Source of the DNA: Sandaracinaceae bacterium
Lineage (GTDB): Bacteria; Myxococcota_A; Polyangia; Polyangiales; Sandaracinaceae
DNA length: 34,141 nt
Assembly (NCBI GenBank): GCA_019694315.1
Contig: JAIBCE010000045.1
Span: 1-34,141 of the forward strand
Reading direction: 5' to 3'
In this document: one piece after another, positions 14,929-23,006 of the stretch
Numbering within the stretch: the first letter of the stretch is position 1
Layout of the letters: each line of letters begins with the position of its first letter
The notes under the pieces: model-generated
The model's input: only the letters and a program-made list of their open reading frames with translations
Told to the model about the DNA's origin: nothing
The model's database searches: none
Made by a program: the position numbers and the translations under genes

Positions 14929-15915
14929 ATGGTGATCGCGGGGCCCCGCTTCGACCTCGACGAGACGCTCCGCGAGATCCGCGCGCGTACGCGGGACCCG
15001 CGCGACGGTGTGTACGGCCCCGGCTCGGTGAGCTGGCAGGTGAACCGTGAGATCGCGATCCTGCTCGGCGGGGGGCGCGCCGCGCTGCTCCAGCTCTGTC
15101 ATCCCTACGTCGCGTACGCGATCGATCAGCACTCGGACACGCCGCAGGATCCGGTCGGTCGCTTCCGCCGCACGTTCGAGCACGTCTTCGCGATGGTCTT
15201 CGGTGACCTCGACACGGCCGAGCGCTCCGCGCGTGGCGTGTACGCGATCCACAAGCGCGTGAAGGGCCCGATCGTCGAGGCCGTCGGCCCCTACGTCGCG
15301 GGGCACCGCTATCACGCCCTCGATCGGTCTGCGCTCCTCTGGGTCCACGCCACCCTCGTCGACTCCGCGCTCACGGTCTACGAGTCCGCGATCGGCCCGC
15401 TCTCGCGCTCCGATCGCGAGCGCTACTACGAGGAGTCACGCGTCTTCGCGTCGCTCTTCGGCGTGCCACCGTCGAGCAGCCCCGAGTCGTTCACGCGCTT
15501 CCAGGAGTACTTCGCCGACACGCTCGCGTCCTCCACGCTCACCGCGTCGCGACCCTGCCGCGCGCTCGCAGGCTTCCTCCTCCAGCCCCCGCGTCCGCTC
15601 TATGCGCCGCTCACCCGGTGGTACCGCGTGGTCACTGCGGGGATGCTCACCGATCGGCTGCGGCGCGAGCTCGAGCTCCCCTGGGGCCCGCTCGAGCGCG
15701 CGAGCCACGCGGCGAGCTGGCCCGCGATCCGCGCAGTGGTGGCGCGACTGCCCGCGCGTGCTCGCTATTTCCCCGCGTACGTCGAGGCGATCGATCGCAT
15801 CCAGGGACACGCGCGCGCCGATCGCGTCGGGCGGCTGCTCGAGGGCGCTGCGCTCACGGCCATCCAGCCCACGCGCTCCGTGCTCGCGCGCGAGGCGGCG
15901 CGTCGCGCCGGCTGA
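14929..15915 (+). CDS. DUF2236 / MpaB-like oxygenase family protein
   Basis: 328-aa soluble alpha-helical protein. The conserved opening GVYGPGSVSWQVNREIAILLGGGRAALLQLCHPYVAYAIDQHS (about 27-69), the central GHRYHALDRSALLWVHATLVDS and the closing ARYFP region match the DUF2236 family, which includes MpaB oxygenase and the heme enzyme Lcp that cleaves rubber. Histidines 58 and 68 and the one in WVHAT are candidates for heme or catalytic roles. The start is uncertain: the ATG at 14929 has no clear ribosome site, and the frame is open for 105 codons upstream into the divergent spacer. It ends flush against the convergent lipoprotein gene (TGA immediately followed by TCA). Substrate unknown. Confidence 0.87.
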   Translation: MVIAGPRFDLDETLREIRARTRDPRDGVYGPGSVSWQVNREIAILLGGGRAALLQLCHPYVAYAIDQHSDTPQDPVGRFRRTFEHVFAMVFGDLDTAERSARGVYAIHKRVKGPIVEAVGPYVAGHRYHALDRSALLWVHATLVDSALTVYESAIGPLSRSDRERYYEESRVFASLFGVPPSSSPESFTRFQEYFADTLASSTLTASRPCRALAGFLLQPPRPLYAPLTRWYRVVTAGMLTDRLRRELELPWGPLERASHAASWPAIRAVVARLPARARYFPAYVEAIDRIQGHARADRVGRLLEGAALTAIQPTRSVLAREAARRAG

Positions 15916-17610
15916 TCACGGCATCGGCGACAAGGTCTGGATGCGGAAGGGTCGACCGTAGGGCGCGGCGACGTAGTCGATGCGTGCCTCGACGCCGAGG
16001 TTGTTCACGTCCGAGACGAGCACGAAGGCACTGCCGGGCCCCACGTCTCGGAGCGAAGGCGCGGGATAGGCCTCGAGCGTGGTCGTCGGCGCGTCCGCCG
16101 CGGCGAGCCTGAAGCCGATCGTGCCGATCACGTCACGGCTCGTGGTCCCCGCGACGGGCATTGCGACGGCCACGTCGTTCGCGAGTCGCTCCGTCGTGGA
16201 GGTCCCCGCGAACACGTCGAACGGCGACGCGAGGGCCATCGGGGCGAAGCTCGCGTAGAGCACGCGCGCGCTCGTCGGACCGCCTGCGGCGGACGGGATC
16301 TCGGGCGGGGGATCCTCGAGCAACGTGATCGTCCAGTCCGTCACGTCCGTGTCGCGCAGCACGCCACTGAAGACCGCGAGATAGCGACCGCCCGGGTGCG
16401 CGAACGTCCCGAGGTCCACGACGCGCGCCGAGCGACCGCATGCGTCGGCCGCCGCGCGCGCGATCCCGAAGCGCGAGAGGCCCGCGAACGAGCTCGCGGT
16501 CCCCGTGACGTCGCCGGCCGCGACGGAGAAGGCGTCGACGCCGCTCCCCAGCTGGCACACGTACGCCGGGCTCCCGAACCACGCGAGACGATCCTGCGCG
16601 AGGTTCGCGGCCACGATCTGAGGGTCGGGGAGGATCGGGGCTCCGCACTCGTCGGCGCCCGAGGGAACGAGGATCGCGCGCGGCCCGTCGGGCGAGCTCG
16701 GGTGGGCGTCGGCGTTGCCGGTGAGGACCACGCGCGCGGCCGGCGGCACCGCAACACGGAAGCTCGCGAGCAGACGCGGGATGACGAACGTCTCGGTGTA
16801 GAAGAGCGCGACGTCGGCGTTCGGCTCCGCGCTCGTGTGGGTGTCCGTCCACGCGCCGAAGCCCACGGCGGCTCGGCTGCCGCCCACGCCGTGGAGGAGA
16901 GAGATCGCCCCCGCGCTCGTCCGCACGAGCGGCAGATACTGCACCACGCTCTCGCCCATCGCGCCGGCCGCGGGGAGATCGTCGCGGCGCGCGAACGTCG
17001 CGATCTCGCCCGACTCCGATCGCCCAACGACCACCAGCGTCGGCTCCTCCACGAGCACGTCCGCCGAGACGGTGGTGCCAGCCACCTCGATGGCGAGCGT
17101 CTGCACGCCGTCAGGCACCGATGCGAAGCGCGTGACGCATCCGGGGCCCACCTCGCGATGCTCGCCCGCGAGCGTGAGGCCGATCCTCGTCAGCGGGACG
17201 CCCCCATCGTCTGCGAGCGCATCGAGCACTCGCACCGGATGCACGAGCCCCGCGTCACGCGCCGCGTCCGGACCGCCATCACGCGCGGCATCGCTCAGCG
17301 CCCTCGCATCGACCGACGAGAACGCGTCCGGGGCTGCGGCATCCGAGCCTGCATCCCAGAGCGTCGCGTCGAGCGAGCCGCCGCCATCGCTGCTCGCATC
17401 CATCGCCGCAGCATCCATCGCCGCAGCGTCGAGCTCGCCGAGCGCGGCATCGAGGTCGGTCCCCTCGCGGCAGCGTCCAGCGATACACGTGAAGCCCACG
17501 GGACAGCCGCCGCTCACGCAGGTGAACCGACCATCGTCGACGTGCGCACGACAGCCGAGCATGGCGAGCGACGAGGTCGCGAGGCACGCGAGCACGAGCA
17601 CGGCGCGCAT
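15916..17610 (-). CDS. Large Asp/Ala-tethered lipoprotein with DUF4397-like repeats
   Basis: 564-aa predicted lipoprotein (leader ends AMLGC, C20). A knot-like motif C-x4-C-x5-C-x4-C (CVSGGCPVGFTCIAGRC) comes first, as in many myxobacterial surface lipoproteins, followed by an Asp-Ala-rich spacer to about residue 120. The body has two or more strand-rich domains of DUF4397 type (VRVLDALADDG, FASVPDGVQTLAIEV, ILVPSGADECG, YLAVFSGVLRD, FVLVSDVNN). The start overlaps the TPR gene stop by one base (TGATG), marking translational coupling, and the end abuts the DUF2236 gene with no gap, so the two convergent genes share no terminator space. Likely a cell-surface or periplasmic protein working with the TPR protein. 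Confidence 0.82.
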   Translation of the reverse strand: MRAVLVLACLATSSLAMLGCRAHVDDGRFTCVSGGCPVGFTCIAGRCREGTDLDAALGELDAAAMDAAAMDASSDGGGSLDATLWDAGSDAAAPDAFSSVDARALSDAARDGGPDAARDAGLVHPVRVLDALADDGGVPLTRIGLTLAGEHREVGPGCVTRFASVPDGVQTLAIEVAGTTVSADVLVEEPTLVVVGRSESGEIATFARRDDLPAAGAMGESVVQYLPLVRTSAGAISLLHGVGGSRAAVGFGAWTDTHTSAEPNADVALFYTETFVIPRLLASFRVAVPPAARVVLTGNADAHPSSPDGPRAILVPSGADECGAPILPDPQIVAANLAQDRLAWFGSPAYVCQLGSGVDAFSVAAGDVTGTASSFAGLSRFGIARAAADACGRSARVVDLGTFAHPGGRYLAVFSGVLRDTDVTDWTITLLEDPPPEIPSAAGGPTSARVLYASFAPMALASPFDVFAGTSTTERLANDVAVAMPVAGTTSRDVIGTIGFRLAAADAPTTTLEAYPAPSLRDVGPGSAFVLVSDVNNLGVEARIDYVAAPYGRPFRIQTLSPMP

Positions 17611-18413
17611 CAGAACGATCCTCGCGCGATGAGGCCGCCGGGGCTCACGCTCACCGTGACGCTCGCGCTCTCGCTCGACGGCAACACCGCCCACACGATG
17701 CCGGCCACCATCGCAGCGCCGCCCACGCCGAGCAGGATCGCGCCTGCGATCGACTCGGCCTCCGATCGTCCGAAGGCGTCCGCCACCGTCGACCACTCCG
17801 TGTCGGGTGGGGCGTGCTCCACGCTCGCCACGTCGGCCGCCGCGAGGCCGAGCGACACACCACCGCCCACCGCGATCGCCGCCCCTGCCGCGAGCAGCAC
17901 CCACGCCCCGACCGCGGGGCTCGACGAGGCTGGCTCCTCGGGCGGCACCGTCTCGGTCGTGGGCTCTGGTGCGACGTGCGCGCTCGCCTCCGCGCTCTCC
18001 GCCCTGGCGATCGCCTCGCGGAGCACGGCGATGCGCGCCTCCACCTGCGCGCGATTGCCCGCCTCGGGTACCTCGCGGAGGTAGCGCTCGAAGGCCTCCA
18101 GCGCGTCGCGATCACGGCGCAGTCGATCGGCGGCGCTCGCGATGTTGTAGAGCATCGCGCCGCGCCCGCTCAGCTCGTACGCGCGCTGGAAGTAGTCGAG
18201 CGCGCTCTCGAAACGTCCGTCGCCGAACGCGACCTCGCCCGCGTGGAACAGGTTGCGCGCCTCTTCGTCGCGTCGGTCGGCGCTCAGCCCGGGATCGTCG
18301 GGCGCTTCGTCGCTCGCGCCTTCGCTCGCCTGCGCGCGCGCACCCGCGGGCGCCGCGAGCACGAGCGCGAGGGCGAGCGAAGAGACCAGCGGGGAGCCCG
18401 CGAGCGCGTGCAT
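17610..18413 (-). CDS. Exported TPR protein with two C-terminal membrane helices
   Basis: 267-aa protein: signal peptide ending GARA-Q (about 28), then ARNLFHAGEVAFGDGRFESALDYFQRAYEL, GAMLYNIASAADRLRRDRDALEAFERYLREVP, two to three TPR-like helix pairs (about 50-125), a coiled region, a Pro/Glu spacer, and two glycine-rich hydrophobic segments near 165-190 and 215-240. This build is frequent in myxobacteria next to lipoproteins and kinases. A GTG one codon earlier is an alternative start; neither has a strong ribosome site. Co-translated with the lipoprotein at 15916. Confidence 0.82.
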   Translation of the reverse strand: MHALAGSPLVSSLALALVLAAPAGARAQASEGASDEAPDDPGLSADRRDEEARNLFHAGEVAFGDGRFESALDYFQRAYELSGRGAMLYNIASAADRLRRDRDALEAFERYLREVPEAGNRAQVEARIAVLREAIARAESAEASAHVAPEPTTETVPPEEPASSSPAVGAWVLLAAGAAIAVGGGVSLGLAAADVASVEHAPPDTEWSTVADAFGRSEAESIAGAILLGVGGAAMVAGIVWAVLPSSESASVTVSVSPGGLIARGSF

Positions 18414-18468
18414 CACGCCGACGATACCACCGCGCGAGCAGACCGATCTCGACGCAGCGAGCTCGAGA

Positions 18469-18852
18469 TCACAAGAGCGAGAGCAGGCGCTTCGCCCGCG
18501 CGTCGGCGTCCGCGAGGATCTGCGACGCCTCGTCGGCAGGCACGCGCAGCTTGGTCACGAGCGTGGAGAGCACTTCCTTCTCCTTCTCGCTCTGCGTGCC
18601 GTCGATGTACGTGAGGATGACCGCGTGCTGCAGGAGCACGCGCCGATCGCTCGCCGAGAGATCGGTCAGCGGCACGTCGTCGAGGGTCTTGGGCGCCTTG
18701 GCGAATTCGCGGATTCCTTCGGCGGCTTCGCTGCCCACCTCGAACGCCGAGATCAAGGCCTCGATCACCTCGTGCTCTTCGGCATCGACCCGACCATCCG
18801 CCCACGCGACCGCGACGAGCGACTTGAGCATGGCTTCCTGGTAGTCCTGCAT
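18469..18852 (-). CDS. TerB-family protein
   Basis: 127-aa soluble helical protein. MLKSLVAVAWADGRVDAEEHEVIEALI near the start and QHAVILTYIDGTQSEKEKEVLSTL later are the twin acidic metal-site helices of TerB/tellurite-resistance-like folds. The ATG at 18852 has GAGAGG 7 nt upstream; a longer in-frame start exists but the added 34 residues look non-coding. There is no ter operon around it, so a stress or metal-linked role is only a family association. Divergent from the OmpA-family gene. Confidence 0.85.
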   Translation of the reverse strand: MQDYQEAMLKSLVAVAWADGRVDAEEHEVIEALISAFEVGSEAAEGIREFAKAPKTLDDVPLTDLSASDRRVLLQHAVILTYIDGTQSEKEKEVLSTLVTKLRVPADEASQILADADARAKRLLSLL

Positions 18853-18938
18853 CGGCTCCCTCTCGAGGACCCGACGGTACCACGACGTCGGCTGCGAACG
18901 AGGGTTGGAAAACACACGGTCCGCACACGACCCAGCGC

Positions 18939-20072
18939 GTGCAGCTCCGCTCACCCTCGCGGCTCGCGGTCCTCGCGCTCGTCCTCGCCGCGGCGTGGGC
19001 GGTAGGTGTGAGCCCTGGCCATGCCCAGGCCGCGCCCAGCGCCACCATCGCGGCCGGTGAGTCCGAGCACGTTCTCTCCCTCTCGCTGCGCGGCGGCGCC
19101 ATGGTCACCGACGACCAGCGTCAGATCCTCCGATTCGACCAAGAAGGAGGCGGATTCGAGCTCAGCGGCGGCCTCCGACCGTTGCCGTGGCTCTCGGGCG
19201 AGCTGGGCATCGGCGGCCTGGCCGTGGGCGGGCGCAACGGCGTGGGTGGCCTCCTCGATCTGTCGCTCGGCCTCCGCGCCATGCCCCGCCTCGATCGCGT
19301 CACTCCGATGGTGCGGCTCGCCGTGGGGGTCGGGGCGACCGGCACGCTGCTCGTGCCCGTGCTCCTCGGCAGCGCGGGCCTCTGGATCGACATCGTCGAC
19401 GAGTGGTCGATCGGCCCCGAGCTCTCGATCGTGCACGTCGTGTGGACCGACGGGCCCACGCAGACGGGCGACGCGGTCTTCGTGAGCCTCGGCCTCAGCG
19501 TCGCCTTTCGCCCTCGCCCCTCGGCGCCGCCGGAGCCACCGCGCGAGATCGTCCTCACCCGAGTCACCTCGCACACCCGCGTCGTCGAGCGGCGCGTCCC
19601 GAGCGATCCGGTCGTCGTGCCCCCGCCTGCGCCGACCGATCCCGAGGCCTTGCTCCGCCTCGTCGATCGCGCCGTGCCCGCCACGGTCACGCGCACGGTG
19701 CAGACGATGGTCCCGCCCCTCCTCTTCGAGCACGATCGCACCGATCTCTCGAGCTGTGGTGAGGCGTCTCTCTACGATCTCCTGCGCTCCGTCGACGAAG
19801 CCCCGCGCGACGCGCTCGTCGTCATCGAGGGCCACGCGGACGGCACGGGCGAGGAGGCCTACAACGACGCGCTCTCGCGGCGGCGTGCCGAGGCCGTGCG
19901 CGCGTTCCTCGTCGCGCACGGCATCGAGGACCGGCGCATCGAGATCCGCGCCGACGGCGAGGGCGCGGCGCTCGTGCGCGAGGACGATGCCCGCGCGCTC
20001 GAGCTCAATCGGCGCGTCGTCGTGCACCTCGAGCGCACCGTGTCGGTGGATCCGAGCGAGGCGACGCCATGA
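18939..20072 (+). CDS. OmpA-family outer-membrane protein
   Basis: 377-aa exported protein: signal peptide ending GHAQA (about 30), a beta-barrel-like region (about 40-190: FELSGGLRPLPWLSGELGIGG, LLDLSLGLRAMP, VTPMVRLAVGVGATG, VSLGLSVAFRPRP), a Pro/Arg linker, and an OmpA C-terminal peptidoglycan-binding domain (about 255-370) with LLFEHDRTDL, VVIEGHADGTGEEAYNDALSRRRAEAVRAFL and NRRVVVHLE. Begins at GTG with no clear ribosome site. The stop overlaps the next ATG by 4 bp, so the following lipoprotein is co-translated and may dock on this barrel. Confidence 0.88.
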   Translation: MQLRSPSRLAVLALVLAAAWAVGVSPGHAQAAPSATIAAGESEHVLSLSLRGGAMVTDDQRQILRFDQEGGGFELSGGLRPLPWLSGELGIGGLAVGGRNGVGGLLDLSLGLRAMPRLDRVTPMVRLAVGVGATGTLLVPVLLGSAGLWIDIVDEWSIGPELSIVHVVWTDGPTQTGDAVFVSLGLSVAFRPRPSAPPEPPREIVLTRVTSHTRVVERRVPSDPVVVPPPAPTDPEALLRLVDRAVPATVTRTVQTMVPPLLFEHDRTDLSSCGEASLYDLLRSVDEAPRDALVVIEGHADGTGEEAYNDALSRRRAEAVRAFLVAHGIEDRRIEIRADGEGAALVREDDARALELNRRVVVHLERTVSVDPSEATP

Positions 20073-21217
20073 GCGCCTCGATCCGAGCCCTGGCGCGCGT
20101 GCTCCTCGCGCTCGGCCTCGTCGGGTGCGAGGGCATCGGCCTCCCCGTCGTCGGCGAGCGGCCTCTCGGCCCGTCGATGCCCGACGACGCGTGCTTCGCG
20201 GTCTCCTGCGAGGGCGCGCTCGCGCCTCACGCCCCGCGCTGGATGCCCACTGCGGAGCTCGGGGTCGCGTCGAGCCCGTGCCCGGCGCGTCGCAGCGAGA
20301 CGCTCTCGCTCCACGCGCGCCCCGAGACGCTCGACCTCCGCTGCACCGACGCCACGCTCCAGGTCGAGCAGCCGTTCACTCTGGATCTCCGCGGCGTGCG
20401 TCTCACCGGAGCGCGCCTCGACGTCTCGTCCACCGTGCCCGGCACCGTGCTCCTCGCGGGCGAGATCGATGCCGCGGAGCTCCACGTCCACGGGCCGATC
20501 GAGGTGCGCATGGAGGGCGGCGCGATCGGCGCGAGCCGCCTCGTCCTCGACGTCGACGACGGTGCGCGCCCACCTCGGCTCGAGCTCGACGCCGTCGTCG
20601 TGACCGACAGCGTGCTCGCCGCCGCCGAGGCCTCCTTCCTCGCGCACGGCTCGGTGCTCTCCCGTGCTCACGTGAGCGCCGAGGAGCTCACGCTCGAGGT
20701 GAGCTCTTGCACCGACGGCACGCTGCGAGCCGATCGCCTCTCGCTGCTCGACGCGACGGTCATGCACTCCGATCTCGACGTCGAGGTCCTCGTCGCCGCC
20801 GCAGGCGAGCTCGACGGCGTCGACGTCACGCGCTGCACGTCGGTGACCCTCGCCGTGCTCGACGTCCTCCACACGCGCATCGCCGGCTGTCTCGAGCCGC
20901 TCGAGCTCGTCGACGTCGATGTCGACGGCTGCCGCCTCGAGGGGGATGTCCGTGGACGCGCACGCATCCGTCGGAGCGCGCTCGAGGGCGAGCGCGTCGT
21001 GCTCGAGGACTCGCGCCTCACGCTCACAGCCCTCTGCGGCGTCGCCTCGCTCGACGTGAGCACCACGTCCGTCGAGTGTCCGAGCTGCGAGCCCACAGCG
21101 CCCGCCGAGATCTGCGGCGCCTCTGCGCGCGTCGAGCCCTACTGCCCCGGCTACGAGAGCGCGCCGTGCCAGGGCCAGCCGAGGCCTCGCGCCACCGATC
21201 CCCTGGTCGCGCCCTGA
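20069..21217 (+). CDS. Lipoprotein with beta-helix-like repeats
   Basis: 382-aa predicted lipoprotein (leader ends LVGC, C20). After Cys-containing segments, residues about 85-330 repeat a pattern of roughly 17-22 residues with alternating Leu/Val and small or acidic residues (LDLRGVRLTGARLDVSS, AELHVHGPIEVRMEGG, DLDVEVLVAAAGELDGVDV, CLEPLELVDVDVDGC), as expected for a right-handed or pentapeptide-like beta-helix. The C-terminus has more cysteines (CPSCEPTAPAEIC, CPGYESAPC). Starts inside the OmpA gene stop (ATGA). No named family was recognised; likely a surface-exposed partner of the OmpA-family protein. Confidence 0.75.
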   Translation: MSASIRALARVLLALGLVGCEGIGLPVVGERPLGPSMPDDACFAVSCEGALAPHAPRWMPTAELGVASSPCPARRSETLSLHARPETLDLRCTDATLQVEQPFTLDLRGVRLTGARLDVSSTVPGTVLLAGEIDAAELHVHGPIEVRMEGGAIGASRLVLDVDDGARPPRLELDAVVVTDSVLAAAEASFLAHGSVLSRAHVSAEELTLEVSSCTDGTLRADRLSLLDATVMHSDLDVEVLVAAAGELDGVDVTRCTSVTLAVLDVLHTRIAGCLEPLELVDVDVDGCRLEGDVRGRARIRRSALEGERVVLEDSRLTLTALCGVASLDVSTTSVECPSCEPTAPAEICGASARVEPYCPGYESAPCQGQPRPRATDPLVAP

Positions 21218-21246
21218 ACACCACGCGTGCGTGGTACACGCGCCGT

Positions 21247-21948
21247 ATGGCGCTCGACCTCGTCCTCCTCGACGCTGGAAACACCGTGATCTTCCTCGAT
21301 CACGAGGCTGTGGCCGACATCGTCACGAGCCACGGTCACCCCACCGATGCGCGCGTGCTCCGGCAGGTGGAGGGTGTGGCGAAGCGCCGCTACGAGACGC
21401 TCCTCCGCGCGGGCGTCTCACACGAAGAGGGCTGGGGTCTCTACCTCCGCGCCCTCCTCGAGGAAGCGGGCCTCGGAGCCGCGACGGCGCGCGAGATGGT
21501 GGTGCCGCTCCGACGCGCGCACGACGCGTTCAACCTCTGGCGCTCGGTCCCGAGCGCGCTGCCCCACGCCCTCGCGCGGCTCCGCGCGGCAGGCCTGCGC
21601 GTCGGGATCGTGAGCAATTCCGAGGGAAAACTGCCTGACGTCTTCGCGCGCGTGGGCCTCGGCGACGCCTTCGAGATCATCGTCGACTCGCACCACGAGG
21701 GCGTGCGCAAGCCCGACCCGGAGATCTTCCGCCGCGCCCTCGCTCGGCTCCGTGTCGAGGCGAGCCGTGCCATCTACCTCGGCGACATCCCCGGCATCGA
21801 CGTGGACGGCGCGCGCGCCGCCGGCCTCGACGCGGTCCTCGTGGACGCCCTCGATTTCTACCCCGATCACGCCGACTCGCTCCGCGTCCGCAGCGTCGCC
21901 GAATGGGTCGATCACCACCTCGGTCCGGAGACGCCCTCTCGCACCTGA
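21247..21948 (+). CDS. HAD-family hydrolase
   Basis: 233-aa soluble enzyme of the haloacid dehalogenase superfamily. Motif I is D9-A-G-N-T (the nucleophile Asp is kept, the usual second Asp is Gly), motif II is the Ser of GIVSNSEG, motif III the Lys of RKPDPEIF, and motif IV LGDIPGIDVDGA. A helical C1-type cap lies between motifs I and II. DAGxT variants are frequent in subclass IA phosphatases, so an active phosphatase is still plausible. The start at 21247 lacks a ribosome site, and the longer open frame upstream is the shadow of the preceding lipoprotein gene. Substrate unknown. Confidence 0.87.
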   Translation: MALDLVLLDAGNTVIFLDHEAVADIVTSHGHPTDARVLRQVEGVAKRRYETLLRAGVSHEEGWGLYLRALLEEAGLGAATAREMVVPLRRAHDAFNLWRSVPSALPHALARLRAAGLRVGIVSNSEGKLPDVFARVGLGDAFEIIVDSHHEGVRKPDPEIFRRALARLRVEASRAIYLGDIPGIDVDGARAAGLDAVLVDALDFYPDHADSLRVRSVAEWVDHHLGPETPSRT

Positions 21949-22047
21949 TCCTGCGCGCTGTGGATCGCACAGCGGCTTTCTTGACCGCCCGATCCGGCTC
22001 GTCGACAACCCGAGCATCCGAGCCGCGTGGCTCGTCGGGAGCTCGAC

Positions 22048-22329
22048 ATGACCGATCGCCGCGATGCACCCAAGCACGTCATCGAGCTGTCGCACGACGA
22101 CGACGACGACGACTTCCGCGGGCCGCCCGCCGTCCACCACGCCTCGGCGCGCCGTGGCTACCTCGCGAGGCCCCGTCGCGCGAAGCGCTCCGTGTTCCTC
22201 GCCGATCCGATCGACTCGCTCCGCGAGCCCCCCGTGCCCCTCGGACAGCTCCTCGGCGAGCTCTGGGGCGAGCTCGTCGAGGGCGCTCGCGCCCTCGAGC
22301 GGACCGTCTCTCTCCGCGCGCTGGCCTGA
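22048..22329 (+). CDS. Small acidic hypothetical protein
   Basis: 93-aa predicted protein, not recognised. GGGAG lies 7 nt before the ATG. The N-terminal third has HVIELSHDDDDDDFRGPP (six Asp from a GAC trinucleotide run at 22096-22113), the centre is basic (RRGYLARPRRAKRS) and the C-terminus forms a likely amphipathic helix (LGQLLGELWGELVEGARALERTV). No signal peptide or transmembrane segment. Could be non-coding, but start context and charge pattern favour a real gene. Confidence 0.5.
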   Translation: MTDRRDAPKHVIELSHDDDDDDFRGPPAVHHASARRGYLARPRRAKRSVFLADPIDSLREPPVPLGQLLGELWGELVEGARALERTVSLRALA

Positions 22330-22370
22330 TCGGCGCTGACGTGACGAGCGCTGGCGGGACCGGCGTGGCG

Positions 22371-22997
22371 TCAGCTCCGCGTGCCGAGTGAGGCAGTGCT
22401 CTCCTCGTAGTGGGTCTTGGCGCCGCCCATGGCGCTCACACCGCCCGAGACGATGAACGCCATGAATTGCGCGGGATCCGCGTCGACCATCTCCACCGAG
22501 GCCTTGGGCACGATGAGGATGTTGCCGGCGAAGTTGTAGGCCTGCGGCAGGTAGATCGCGCACATGTCCTTGAGGCGCACGTCGTCGAAGCGCTCGCAGG
22601 TCACGAAGCCGAACACCTTGATCTTGCCCTCCGGATCGAGCGCCACCATCGCGGGCCGATCGAAGCTCTTCTTGTCGCCCACGAAGGCGCCCAGGAGATC
22701 CTTGAGGCTCGTGTAGAGGAGGCTCACGACGGGGAGCGACTTGATCGCGTTCTCGAACGCGTCGAGCGCGGCCTGCCCGATCACGTTCGAGAGCAAGAAC
22801 CCGATCAGCACGATCAACAGCAGCGTGAGGACGAGCCCGAGCCCCGGGATCGGAAAGCCGATCGCTCCATCGAGGTACGAGAGCACGAGCCACACCGTGT
22901 AGAGCGTGCCCACGGTGGGCACGAACACGAGGAGGCCGCGACCGAAGTAGCCCGCGAGGCGCGCGGCAGGGCTGTCATGACGACGTCGGAGGCGCAT
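22371..22997 (-). CDS. DUF502 membrane protein
   Basis: 208-aa integral membrane protein with two N-terminal helices (about 18-42 and 50-75, the second LGLVLTLLLIVLIGFLLSNVIG) and a soluble C-terminal domain containing PVVSLLYTSLKDLLGAF, KVFGFVTCERFDD and YLPQAYNFAGNILIVPKASVEMVD, the hallmarks of DUF502. The family is widespread in bacteria and of unknown function. Follows ctaA by 9 bp on the same strand. Confidence 0.92.
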   Translation of the reverse strand: MRLRRRHDSPAARLAGYFGRGLLVFVPTVGTLYTVWLVLSYLDGAIGFPIPGLGLVLTLLLIVLIGFLLSNVIGQAALDAFENAIKSLPVVSLLYTSLKDLLGAFVGDKKSFDRPAMVALDPEGKIKVFGFVTCERFDDVRLKDMCAIYLPQAYNFAGNILIVPKASVEMVDADPAQFMAFIVSGGVSAMGGAKTHYEESTASLGTRS

Positions 22998-23006
22998 CCG
23001 CTGCGA

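Noticed and set aside
18871..18891. CCGACG/CGTCGG inverted repeat between the TerB-like and OmpA-family genes
   Set aside because: Only 6 bp with a 9-nt gap; easily expected by chance at this GC content.
22096..22113. GAC trinucleotide run as a regulatory repeat
   Set aside because: Simple coding microsatellite giving six Asp; no further repeat structure.
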